Shown here: positions 18,150 through 27,025 of the stretch, piece after piece
Position numbering within the stretch: position 1 is the stretch's first letter
How the letters are laid out: every line of letters starts with the position of its first letter
Assembly: GCA_946645685.1 (NCBI GenBank)
Contig: CAMPCJ010000003.1
Coordinates: forward strand, 1-58,481
Length of the DNA stretch: 58,481 nucleotides
Direction: 5' to 3'
Origin: an uncultured Clostridia bacterium
GTDB taxonomy: Bacteria; Bacillota; Clostridia; Oscillospirales; SIG627
Position numbers and translations under genes: made by a program
The notes under the pieces: generated by a model
What the model saw: the letters and a program-made list of their open reading frames with translations, nothing else
Databases searched by the model: none
What the model was told of the DNA's origin: nothing

Positions 18150-20465
18150 ATGAAAAAAAGATTCCTTCGATTACTGGCGACGGTTCTATCGGCGGTCATG
18201 CTGCTTTGCGGCACGGCATTCCCCGTGTCGGCGGCGGAGCGCACTTCCGATCGGATCGGGGACGTTGACGGCGATGGGTGCATCCTGCCCCGGGACGCCG
18301 CCATCGTTGCGCGCTATCTTGCCGGGTGGGAGGATTACGTGGATGAAAACGGCGGTGTGAGCTATCCGGATTCGGCGACGAACGTATTCTCCGTAGGCTA
18401 CGGGATCGTAGACGTAACGCCCGATCTTGGATATTATAAGCGTATGCCTCTTGCCGGCTACGGCAGTACGGATACCCGCCACGCCACGGGGGTCGCGCAG
18501 GACGACGGCTTGAAGGTCACCTGCGTCGCCGTGCGGGATGAGAACGGGGAAGTTCTGATGATGCTTTCCGTGGATATCATCGGTATGGCGAACAATCTGG
18601 GCACCCAGATCCGTACCGCCGTTTCTCACGCTACCGGCACTCCCGCGGATCATATTTCCGTGACCGCGACGCACACCCACACCGGGCCCGATAACGCCAC
18701 CACTTACGCGTCCCGGGGTTATACGCAGCGTTGGTTTTTGGAGTTGGTGCAAAAAGCCGTCCGCGCTTCCCGCCGCGCCGTGAATGATTTTACGCCCGCC
18801 ACTTTGTGGGCGGGGGATACCTCCGTGACCAATATCAATTTCGTCCGGCGTTTTCTGGTCACCTATTCCAATTCGTCCACCTACAACAAGTATGAGACCC
18901 ATAATCTTATTGGCGACAATCACCGCGTCGGCTACGAGGGACCCAATAATGTGGACGACGGTGTGGTGTATATGGCGCACGAAACTGCCGGGGATAACGA
19001 GGTCCAGTATATCGTCTTCAAGCGAGAGGGTATGAAGGACGTTTTGTTGTATAACTGGCAGTGCCATCCCGATCAGATCGGCAATAACAATTACGATCTG
19101 GCGTCCGACGGAAGCTACATCGGCAAATACAACACTTCCGCTCCCGTAAATCGCGTCATTTCCGCGGACTTTATCAACGGATCCCGCCGGGTGTTGGAAA
19201 GCGCCGGGTATCTGACCGCCTATTATCAAGGCGCCGCCGGCAATATGAATCAGAACGACCGGATCGATAGCGCTCAGAACAAACAGATCGGCTCCACCGC
19301 TTTCAGCGCCTATCGCCTGAACGGGTGGGACGCCAAGTATTACAACAACTGTTACAGCGGGTCGAACACCAACAAGGGGTATTGGAAATCCCAGATGGTG
19401 GGCGCCATCGTGGCGGACGCCATTGTGAAGGATATTGCCAAAACGCCGGCGGATTACGCCGAGCCCGTTCATCACGACTCAAACGACAGCAACGGCGTGC
19501 CCCGGCAGAACTGGACGGACGACTGGCAGGGGCTCAAAGAGCTGCCCACCGGGCCCGTTCGCGCCGTTACCAGCACCTACTACACCACCTATCAAAGCAA
19601 TGACAGAGATTTAAAAGTGGTCATGGCGCAGCTTGCCGGGATTGCTTCCGGCCGTGTTTCCATCGCCTCCTCGTATTCGGTGCAGTATAACAACAAGGGC
19701 ACTACCGTCACCGTGGGAAGTGCGGATCTGAATCCTATCCGCTCTCTGGCGGTGGAGTATGCCGCCAAAACCACGGTCGCCGATCAAAAGGCGTTTGCCT
19801 GGAGTGTGCTGAACACGTATCGCAGCAAGGTGAACGACGCGTTTTCCGACGGAATGGAAGAAAACGGCGGCTCCGGCGGATCCGGTAACGTGTCTTACTG
19901 CGTGGCGCGGCTTCTGTGCCGCCTTGCCACCGGACTATACGTGAACAATTATTACGCCAACGCCCTCAGCTCCCGAAACGCCCACACGGATCTGAATGTT
20001 TTGGATACGGACAGCGGCAAGTATACGGAGCAGGTGGAATTGAACTGCTTCTCCATCGGGCAGTCCGTGGCGTTTTGCTTCGCTCCCTACGAAATGTTTG
20101 ATTCCATCGCCCAGCAGATCAAGGACGGACGCTATATTCAGTATGAGAACGACATCCCCGTCACCACCACCGTTACGTTGAACGGCATAAGCTTTGAAGC
20201 GGCGACTTACTCGTATACCGAAGAAAAATCTCCCTTTGCACTCACCTTTGTGATGGGGTACAGTAATTATTCCTGGGGCTACATCCCCACCCGCTACGCT
20301 CGAAATCATATGGAATCGCAGAATTTCCAGAACGGCTATGAGACTTACGTGACTCGCTTTGCAGTGGGAACGGCGGAAGAACACGGCGCCGAGCTTCTGA
20401 CGATGCTGGATATTCTCTATACCGGTAAAGATACCACGCCCCGGGTGACCGGGCATATCAACTGA
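18150..20465 (+). CDS. Secreted protein: signal peptide + N-terminal dockerin-like module + neutral/alkaline ceramidase-like domain (copy 2)
   Basis: MKKRFLRLLATVLSAVMLLCG; IGDVDGDGCILPRDAAIVARYLAGWEDYVDENGG; VDVTPDLGYYKRMPLAGYGSTDTR; ATHTHTGPDN; LLYNWQCHPDQIGNN; paralogous to 13615..16215. Confidence 0.85.
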   Translation: MKKRFLRLLATVLSAVMLLCGTAFPVSAAERTSDRIGDVDGDGCILPRDAAIVARYLAGWEDYVDENGGVSYPDSATNVFSVGYGIVDVTPDLGYYKRMPLAGYGSTDTRHATGVAQDDGLKVTCVAVRDENGEVLMMLSVDIIGMANNLGTQIRTAVSHATGTPADHISVTATHTHTGPDNATTYASRGYTQRWFLELVQKAVRASRRAVNDFTPATLWAGDTSVTNINFVRRFLVTYSNSSTYNKYETHNLIGDNHRVGYEGPNNVDDGVVYMAHETAGDNEVQYIVFKREGMKDVLLYNWQCHPDQIGNNNYDLASDGSYIGKYNTSAPVNRVISADFINGSRRVLESAGYLTAYYQGAAGNMNQNDRIDSAQNKQIGSTAFSAYRLNGWDAKYYNNCYSGSNTNKGYWKSQMVGAIVADAIVKDIAKTPADYAEPVHHDSNDSNGVPRQNWTDDWQGLKELPTGPVRAVTSTYYTTYQSNDRDLKVVMAQLAGIASGRVSIASSYSVQYNNKGTTVTVGSADLNPIRSLAVEYAAKTTVADQKAFAWSVLNTYRSKVNDAFSDGMEENGGSGGSGNVSYCVARLLCRLATGLYVNNYYANALSSRNAHTDLNVLDTDSGKYTEQVELNCFSIGQSVAFCFAPYEMFDSIAQQIKDGRYIQYENDIPVTTTVTLNGISFEAATYSYTEEKSPFALTFVMGYSNYSWGYIPTRYARNHMESQNFQNGYETYVTRFAVGTAEEHGAELLTMLDILYTGKDTTPRVTGHIN

Positions 20466-20474
20466 GGGGGTGGC

Positions 20475-22184
20475 ATGATGAAACGCAGATTATTCGCTCT
20501 GATCCTCGGTTTGCTGACGATCCTGCCCCTTTTCGCCCTGCCCGTATCCGCCCTGACGCCCACACAGGCGTCCGACGTGGACGGCGACGGTGCCGTCACC
20601 GCCCGGGACGCGGCGATCCTTGCCCGCTACGTGGACGGTTGGGACGGCTATGTGGATGAGAACGGGGAGTTGACCTATCCCTGGAAGATCACGTCGTCCC
20701 GTTTTGTCAAATCCTTTGACCCGTCTGATCCTGTTTATTTTGAAGACGGGTACACCTTCCGCGTTCTGACGTACGGCGGCGGTGACGACGGGATCCGTAC
20801 TCTCAACGGACAGACCGTACCAAAATTCAGGTCCACGCATTTCGCAGTGAAGGACGTTACGCCCTGGACGGCAGGTTCCTGGAGCGACAACAACGGCTAC
20901 GCGCAGTACTACACCCTGGTCAGCCAGGTCGTCGCGGAACGGAATCAGTACCTGAAGGATACCTATAACGTCACCGTGGAAGAAGAGCGGGTAGCGAGTC
21001 CCTTTGAAGCCCTCAAGATGGATACGCTGTGCGGGCTGCGCGCTTACGACGCCGTGATGCTGCCCTTAGGCAGCTTCAATTCCCAGTCCACTGTCGGGTA
21101 TTTGAAGAACGTGTTGACCATTCCCACCGTGGAGCTGTCCCGGGAATGGTATGATAAAGAGATTTTGGATGATATCACCTTTAACGATACGCTTTATTAT
21201 CTCACCGGCGCTTCGGACTCCGCCTTGCGGCAAAGCGTTTTTCTCCCGGCTATCGGTATAAGCAACATTCAGCAGACATATCATTTCACCTCTCCCAAAG
21301 ACGCTGCCGATTATCTGTACGATCTGGTGCTGAGCGGTCAGTGGACGATCGAAAAAGAGATCGAACTGCTTACCGATTGCTATAACGCCTATACCGGTAC
21401 GGGCACCCACTATATGATCAGCGCAGAGAAACGGGTCAATCACGATCATATGATGTCCGCCTGTTTCGATCCTTTGACGTACACCGGCGGGATCTATCAG
21501 CTGCGCGACTCCTTCGAGGATTGCGCAGGCTTTGACGCCTGGGAAAAACTAAAGCCGCTTCTGGCAGGCAGCGCCCGGGATACGGCGGGGGATAAGACCG
21601 CCATTTACAACGGGACGACTTCCCAATCCGTGATGCGCTACATCGGGAATACCGTGTACGCCTACAATACGCAGTTTAGAAGCGCGAAATACTATCTCGC
21701 CATTTTGCCGATGGCGAAAAAGGACGGGAATCAGAAACAGTACCGCGTCGCTCCCGCCATGGGCTTTTGCTATTTGTATGCCATTCCCAAGGTCAACCGG
21801 GGCGATCCCAACGCCGCCCGGTACGGCTTTGAAAACGGAACGGATCTGGCGGGCTACCTGATGAGCGCCTTTATGGAAGCGTCCCTCGCCAAACACAATT
21901 CCAAGGGATATGACGTAAAGAACGCCCACGTCCATCAGCTTGCCGTTCTGAAAGGACTGCACAACGCGGATTTCGCCGGAAAGCCTTTGCGGGTTTTGCA
22001 AATGACCTTCGATTCCGTTTGCCTGGATCGAGGCATGACGCTCTGCACATCTCTTTACGACGCCTTTAAAGACTGCGGCAACGATACGGCAAAATGGGAA
22101 GCGTTTTCCGCAACCTATCAGAACACGCTCAGCTCAAACAATTTCAATATCGCCAAAACCCAGGAATATCTGGCGTTGGAGTAG
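20475..22184 (+). CDS. Secreted protein: signal peptide + N-terminal dockerin-like module + extracellular solute-binding-protein-like domain (copy 2)
   Basis: ALTPTQASDVDGDGAVTARDAAILARYVDGWDGYVDENGELTYPW; IPTVELSREWYDKEILDDITFNDTLYYLTGASDSALRQSVFLP; paralogous to 16229..18001. Confidence 0.75.
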   Translation: MMKRRLFALILGLLTILPLFALPVSALTPTQASDVDGDGAVTARDAAILARYVDGWDGYVDENGELTYPWKITSSRFVKSFDPSDPVYFEDGYTFRVLTYGGGDDGIRTLNGQTVPKFRSTHFAVKDVTPWTAGSWSDNNGYAQYYTLVSQVVAERNQYLKDTYNVTVEEERVASPFEALKMDTLCGLRAYDAVMLPLGSFNSQSTVGYLKNVLTIPTVELSREWYDKEILDDITFNDTLYYLTGASDSALRQSVFLPAIGISNIQQTYHFTSPKDAADYLYDLVLSGQWTIEKEIELLTDCYNAYTGTGTHYMISAEKRVNHDHMMSACFDPLTYTGGIYQLRDSFEDCAGFDAWEKLKPLLAGSARDTAGDKTAIYNGTTSQSVMRYIGNTVYAYNTQFRSAKYYLAILPMAKKDGNQKQYRVAPAMGFCYLYAIPKVNRGDPNAARYGFENGTDLAGYLMSAFMEASLAKHNSKGYDVKNAHVHQLAVLKGLHNADFAGKPLRVLQMTFDSVCLDRGMTLCTSLYDAFKDCGNDTAKWEAFSATYQNTLSSNNFNIAKTQEYLALE

Positions 22185-22200
22185 AGAAGAGAAGAACCGG

Positions 22201-22237
22201 AAACCGACCGGGATGGTGCATATTCCGGTCGGTTTTT
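22201..22237 (+). terminator. Rho-independent terminator
   Basis: AAACCGACCGG-loop-CCGGTCGGTTTTTAAT. Confidence 0.8.
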
Positions 22238-22325
22238 AATAAATTGTAAATATTTGCCTAAATGCCTACCAAACCGGTGGGCAAAGTGCTATACTACGGA
22301 AAACTTCAATAAGGAGGCGTTTTTT

Positions 22326-23159
22326 ATGGAATACAAACGCGTTTTAACCGTGCAGGATATCTCTTGCTTCGGGCAGTGCTCTCTGACTGTGGCGCTTCCC
22401 ATTCTGTCCGCCGCCGGACACGAGACCGTCATCCTTCCGTCCGCCGTCCTTTCGACCCATACCGCCGGTTTTACCGGTTTTACCGTGCGGGATCTGACGG
22501 AGGATATGCCCGCCATTACCGCCCATTGGAAAAAAGAAAAGATCGCCTTTGACGCGATCTATACCGGGTACCTGGGCTCCGCGGAGCAGATCGCCTACGT
22601 TCTGGATATGATCCGAACGTTGGGACGGACGGGGTTTGTTTCCGTGGTGGATCCCGCCATGGCGGACAACGGCAAGCTCTATCCCGCTTTTGACGAGGCG
22701 TTTGTTGAGGAAATGAAGAAGCTGGTTTTTGCCGCGGATATCTCCGTGCCCAATATCACCGAGGCTTGCTTCCTCACCGGCATCCCGTACCGGGAAAGCT
22801 ACGACCGGGCGTATATCGACTCTCTTTTGACCGCCATGAAGCAAAACGGCGCTAAGACCGTTGTTCTCACCGGCGTAACGTTTTCGGATAAGACCACCGG
22901 GGTTATGGTGATGGACGAAAACGGCGTCCGGTATTACGAGCATATCAAGCTGCCTCGGGGCAGTCACGGCACCGGCGACGTGTACGCTTCCGCTTTTGTG
23001 GGTGCTTTGCTTGCCGGAAAGAGTTGCTTTGACGCCGCAGCCGTTGCGGCGGATTATACCGTCAAATGCATCGAAAACACCGTGGATGATCCCGATCACT
23101 GGTACGGCGTAAAGTTTGAGCCGGTCTTGCCCTATTACATTTCCCGTCTGGATCATTGA
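22326..23159 (+). CDS. Pyridoxamine/pyridoxal kinase (PfkB/ribokinase-like superfamily)
   Basis: RVLTVQDISCFGQCSLTVALPILSAAGHETVILPSAVLSTHTAGFTGFTVRDLT; HGTGDVYASAFVGALLAG. Confidence 0.9.
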   Translation: MEYKRVLTVQDISCFGQCSLTVALPILSAAGHETVILPSAVLSTHTAGFTGFTVRDLTEDMPAITAHWKKEKIAFDAIYTGYLGSAEQIAYVLDMIRTLGRTGFVSVVDPAMADNGKLYPAFDEAFVEEMKKLVFAADISVPNITEACFLTGIPYRESYDRAYIDSLLTAMKQNGAKTVVLTGVTFSDKTTGVMVMDENGVRYYEHIKLPRGSHGTGDVYASAFVGALLAGKSCFDAAAVAADYTVKCIENTVDDPDHWYGVKFEPVLPYYISRLDH

Positions 23160-23167
23160 TCCCGCCG

Positions 23168-23207
23168 AAAAAAAGAGCGCTCTGCCACCCGGAGCGCTCT
23201 TTTTTTG
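23168..23207. terminator. Rho-independent terminator
   Basis: AAAAAAAGAGCGCTC-loop-GAGCGCTCTTTTTTT. Confidence 0.85.
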
Positions 23208-23279
23208 CACCCATCCTTTTTGAGTTTCATACTATACAGTAATGCAAGGCTATTTTTTTCAGGAAAGGATGATGTCAGT

Positions 23280-25655
23280 TTGGCAAGCGGTACTTTTATG
23301 ATCACCGTCCGTGCTGCCGAAGAAGCGCTCTGCGTGGGCGGAACGCTTTTGGTGGTAACGAATGAGTTCGGACGGGAGATCCTGAGGGAGACCCTCAGCA
23401 ACACTTCTTCCGGTATCAGTAAAACGGTGGAGATCGAAGCTCCGGAGGAAGAAGCGTCTCTCAGCCCATCGGACGAGGTGCCCTATTCCACCTGTGACGT
23501 GGTGGCAAGCCGGGAGGGGTATTATACCATTCACGTCCACGATGCGCAGATCTTTGCGGGAGAGGAAGCGCATTTGCCCATTGAGATGCTTCCGCTTCCC
23601 GACGGACAGGTGGGCGGCGAGCTTCACTACACCGTGCCCCCCAATACCATTTCCGACAGCGACGGCGACGGTGAAGCGGATACGCCGCCTGAAGTCCCGG
23701 ACGGACGGGTGGATCCCAAAGTGCTTTCCCGGGTGTATATTCCCACAAACATCACTGTGCATTTGGGCAGGCCGGATGCCGCCGCCCGGAACGTGACCGT
23801 CCCTTTTATCGACTATATCAAAAACGTGGCATCCAGCGAGATCTATCCCACCTGGCCCAAAGAGTCTCTTCGAGCCAACATCTTAGCGCAGATCTCCCTT
23901 GCGTTGAACCGCATCTTTACCGAGTGGTATCCGTCCCGGGGCTACAATTTCGATATAACCAATTCCACCGCTTTTGACCAGTATTTCGTTTACGGGCGAA
24001 ACATTTTCCAAAGTATCTCCGACGTGGTGGACGAGATCTTCAATCAGTATATCCGCCGCCCGGGAAGGCTTGAGCCTCTGTTTGCCCAATATTGCAACGG
24101 GACCACCGTCACCTGCGACGGCATGAGTCAATGGGGCACGGTGTCCTTGGCGCAGAATGGCTTATCCGCCCGGGAGATTTTGGAGTTCTATTACGGAAAT
24201 ATTGAGATCGTCACGGAAAACGTGCGGCAGAGCGTCCAGCCTTCTTATCCCGGCTCGCCTCTGACCATCGGTTCCTCCGGGGCGGCCGTACAAACGATCC
24301 AGCGGCAGTTGAACCGTATTGCCCGCAACTATCCCGCCATTCCCACGGTGACGGTGGACGGTGTCTACGGAAACGCCAGCCGCGCGCAGGTACAGGCGTT
24401 TCAGCGGATCTTCAATCTGACGGCAGACGGCGTGGTGGGGAAGAGCACCTGGTATCGCGTCTCTTCCATTTATACTGCCGTGACCAAGCTTGGCGAATTG
24501 AATTCGGAAGGAGAAAGACCCGTGTACAATGAATTTGATTATCCCGGCACGCCGCTGCGCCGGGGAGACGTAGGCTCGGACGTGCAGGCGATGCAGTTTT
24601 ATCTGCAAAAGATCGCGGCATACAATAATTTCATTCCCCCCATTACAGCGGACGGAAGATTCGGGGAGCAGACGGAGAACGCCGTTACCGCGTTTCAGTC
24701 CTTTTACGGATTAAATGTGGACGGTATCGTGGGAAGGACCACCTGGAACAAGATCGTGGACGCCTACCGCGGTTTGGATCAGGATGGCGGCGGTGGCGGC
24801 GGACAGATCCGCCCCTATCCCGGAAACTTGCTTCGTCAGGGAAGCCGCGGCGACGACGTTTTGTATGTGCAGGAGCTTTTATGGAATATCGCCACTGTCT
24901 TTGAGGAGATCCCTTCTGTCGCCCGGGACGGGATCTTCGGAGCCGGTACAGACCGAGCCGTCCGGATCTTCCAGCAGATCTTCGGACTGTCGGCGGACGG
25001 GATCGTGGGGCGGCTCACCTGGGACGCTCTGGGGCAGATCTATACGTCTGTGAGGAACGATTGCATCCTGTCTTCCTCGGACAGTCAGACCCGACCGTAT
25101 CCCGGCGCGCCGGTTCGGTACGGAGCACGGGGCTCGAGCGTGAGCTATATCCAAACCTCGCTGAATACGATCCATTCCGCCATTCCCCGCATCGGTGTGA
25201 TCAGTGCGGACGGCGTGTTCGGGGGCGCGACCCAGACCCAGATCCTGCGGTTGCAGGGCATCTTCGGACTGAGCCAGGACGGCGTGGTGGGCAGTCAGAC
25301 CTGGAGCGTTTTGTCCTCCGTCGCCGCCGCCGTCCGGAACGGTTGCCTTACTTCGGTTTCCCGATCCGCCGTTCAACCCGTCAAGTCCTCGGAAGCGCAG
25401 CCGGTGATGAAAGAGATCTCTCAAAGTCCCTCGTCCTTCCCCGGCAGGGCTCTTTCCCTGGGGAGCTACGGCAAGGACGTTTCCCGCATCAAGGAAGCGC
25501 TGTTTGAAAAAGGGGAATGCGGCTGCCGCGCCATGGGAGAAAAGGCGCTCTATGGAAACGCGACCCGTCATACCGTCGCAGAGTTTCAACGGAAAACGGG
25601 ATTGAACGTGACCGGCGTCGTGGACGAAGAGACCTGGAACGTCATCTTCTCTTGA
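23280..25655 (+). CDS. SleC-like protein: SpoIID/LytB-like domain followed by five peptidoglycan-binding (PG_binding_1) repeats
   Basis: Likely TTG start at 23280 after AGGAAAGG (ATG of the larger ORF at 23205 lacks an RBS and overlaps a terminator); SSEIYPTWPKESLRANILAQ SpoIID-like; five YPG..L..GS.G.DV..IQ...DGVFG..T..AV..FQ..FGL..DGIVG..TW repeats. Confidence 0.87.
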   Translation: MASGTFMITVRAAEEALCVGGTLLVVTNEFGREILRETLSNTSSGISKTVEIEAPEEEASLSPSDEVPYSTCDVVASREGYYTIHVHDAQIFAGEEAHLPIEMLPLPDGQVGGELHYTVPPNTISDSDGDGEADTPPEVPDGRVDPKVLSRVYIPTNITVHLGRPDAAARNVTVPFIDYIKNVASSEIYPTWPKESLRANILAQISLALNRIFTEWYPSRGYNFDITNSTAFDQYFVYGRNIFQSISDVVDEIFNQYIRRPGRLEPLFAQYCNGTTVTCDGMSQWGTVSLAQNGLSAREILEFYYGNIEIVTENVRQSVQPSYPGSPLTIGSSGAAVQTIQRQLNRIARNYPAIPTVTVDGVYGNASRAQVQAFQRIFNLTADGVVGKSTWYRVSSIYTAVTKLGELNSEGERPVYNEFDYPGTPLRRGDVGSDVQAMQFYLQKIAAYNNFIPPITADGRFGEQTENAVTAFQSFYGLNVDGIVGRTTWNKIVDAYRGLDQDGGGGGGQIRPYPGNLLRQGSRGDDVLYVQELLWNIATVFEEIPSVARDGIFGAGTDRAVRIFQQIFGLSADGIVGRLTWDALGQIYTSVRNDCILSSSDSQTRPYPGAPVRYGARGSSVSYIQTSLNTIHSAIPRIGVISADGVFGGATQTQILRLQGIFGLSQDGVVGSQTWSVLSSVAAAVRNGCLTSVSRSAVQPVKSSEAQPVMKEISQSPSSFPGRALSLGSYGKDVSRIKEALFEKGECGCRAMGEKALYGNATRHTVAEFQRKTGLNVTGVVDEETWNVIFS

Positions 25656-25661
25656 ATCAGC

Positions 25662-25694
25662 AAAACGGACGGACACTTTGTGTCCGTCCGTTTT
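25662..25694. terminator. Bidirectional terminator between convergent genes
   Basis: AAAACGGACGGACAC-ttt-GTGTCCGTCCGTTTT. Confidence 0.85.
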
Positions 25695-25696
25695 GA

Positions 25697-26281
25697 TCAT
25701 CCTGCCTCGTGCGCTTCCCGGGTCAGGACGTATCGCGCCACTCGCTGGCGAACGCCGCGCTTGATCACGATCTCTTTTTCAAACCCGGTGAAACGAAAGC
25801 CCATCCGTCCCGCGACCTTGCGGCTGGGCACGTTGTCTTCCATAATACGGCAGACAATGGACTTGAGCAAAAGATTTTGAAAGCCAAAGGCAATGACCCG
25901 TTCCGCGGCTTCCGGCGCGATCCTCTGCCGGTGAAAGGCGGGGGACAAGACGTACCCCAACTCCCCCACGTATTGGAGAGCGGACAGGCGGGTAAACCCC
26001 ACGGTCCCGATCATGTGCCCACTTTCCTTGTCCACGATCGCCCAATCAAAAAAACTGTGGGCTTTGTATTGGCGAAGGAGTTGGCGGATATGGGAAACGG
26101 TCGTGTCCCGGCTTGTGTGCGGCTCCCAAAGCAAATACCGGCTTGTTTCCGGATCCCGGGAATAGGCGTACATATCGTCCGCGTCCTCCTGGGTAATGGG
26201 ACGCAAGATCAGACGGGGCGTTTCCAGGACCGGCAAAGGATCCAGAAGCGCTCTCATCCGCCGCGGCAAAAAATGCGTCAT
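25697..26281 (-). CDS. GNAT family N-acetyltransferase (RimJ/RimL type)
   Basis: LETPRLILRPITQEDADDMYAYSRDPETSRYLLWEPH...ELGYVLSPAFHRQRIAPEAAERVIAFGF. Confidence 0.92.
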   Translation of the reverse strand: MTHFLPRRMRALLDPLPVLETPRLILRPITQEDADDMYAYSRDPETSRYLLWEPHTSRDTTVSHIRQLLRQYKAHSFFDWAIVDKESGHMIGTVGFTRLSALQYVGELGYVLSPAFHRQRIAPEAAERVIAFGFQNLLLKSIVCRIMEDNVPSRKVAGRMGFRFTGFEKEIVIKRGVRQRVARYVLTREAHEAG

Positions 26282-26922
26282 TTCACCAAGCGGAAAACGC
26301 CAAACTGTTCAGGTCTGTGAAAATCGGGTTTCGCGGCTTGCACCGGACTCCAGGTCAGATAATGAGGAGAGGCGGTCTCGTCTCCGCATTTATACACGTT
26401 GGCTCGCAGATCATAGCCTTCGTCGAAGTCGATCTCCCTGCCGTAAACAGCCCATACCGTTTCCAGAGGAACGTATAGGATCACGTCCCAAAAACCGTCG
26501 CCCTTGGCGGCGCGTACCAGAGGAAGGGGGGAGACTGTCAGCGGGTTGCGTCCCTCCCGCCCGGTGCCGGTGCAGATGAGATACGCCCCGTTGGCGTTCA
26601 TCTCAAAATTGACGTAAACGTCGCTGTTTTCGGGATCAAAGTTGCAGAAAAGCTCCAGGCAGCTGTCCTTGTAAACCGGATCGCCGGGCTTGGTAAAGCG
26701 GGCGAGGGGATCTGTTTCATAGCAGATCAGATCAAAGAAGAAACCTCTGTTTCGTACCAGGCATCCCTGAAACAAGGTGCGCGGCTCCGCCTTTTCGCCC
26801 CAGGGCGCAAAGGAAAGGGGAGAAAGCTCGTCCGCGGGAAGCTGGAACGCGTCCCGGATCTTCATTTCATATACCATATAAAGCCTCCTGAAGATGCTTT
26901 TTTGTTCATTATAGTCCCCCAA
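26278..26922 (-). CDS. CBM9-like (DOMON-type) carbohydrate-binding family protein
   Basis: DSCLELFCNFDPENSDVYVNFEMNANGAYLICTG...YLTWSPVQAAKPDFHRPEQFGVFRL; 4-nt overlap with the GNAT gene. Confidence 0.7.
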   Translation of the reverse strand: MGDYNEQKSIFRRLYMVYEMKIRDAFQLPADELSPLSFAPWGEKAEPRTLFQGCLVRNRGFFFDLICYETDPLARFTKPGDPVYKDSCLELFCNFDPENSDVYVNFEMNANGAYLICTGTGREGRNPLTVSPLPLVRAAKGDGFWDVILYVPLETVWAVYGREIDFDEGYDLRANVYKCGDETASPHYLTWSPVQAAKPDFHRPEQFGVFRLVK

Positions 26923-27025
26923 AGCCCGCTTGGCAAGAAAATTCTCTTAATTCTTATGAAAACTATGGATTTCTCCTTCTTCTTGTGGTAAAATAAACCA
27001 GATTGTAAAAGGAGAAGTGTGATCT

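Noticed and set aside
12204-22184. Accessory cluster as a mobile element or genomic island
   Set aside because: No transposase, integrase, tRNA target or flanking direct repeats were seen; tandem duplication explains the structure.
23699-25655. Repetitive DNA in the SleC-like gene as a CRISPR or noncoding repeat
   Set aside because: The repeats are diverged protein-coding PG-binding modules, with no short identical repeat and spacer pattern.
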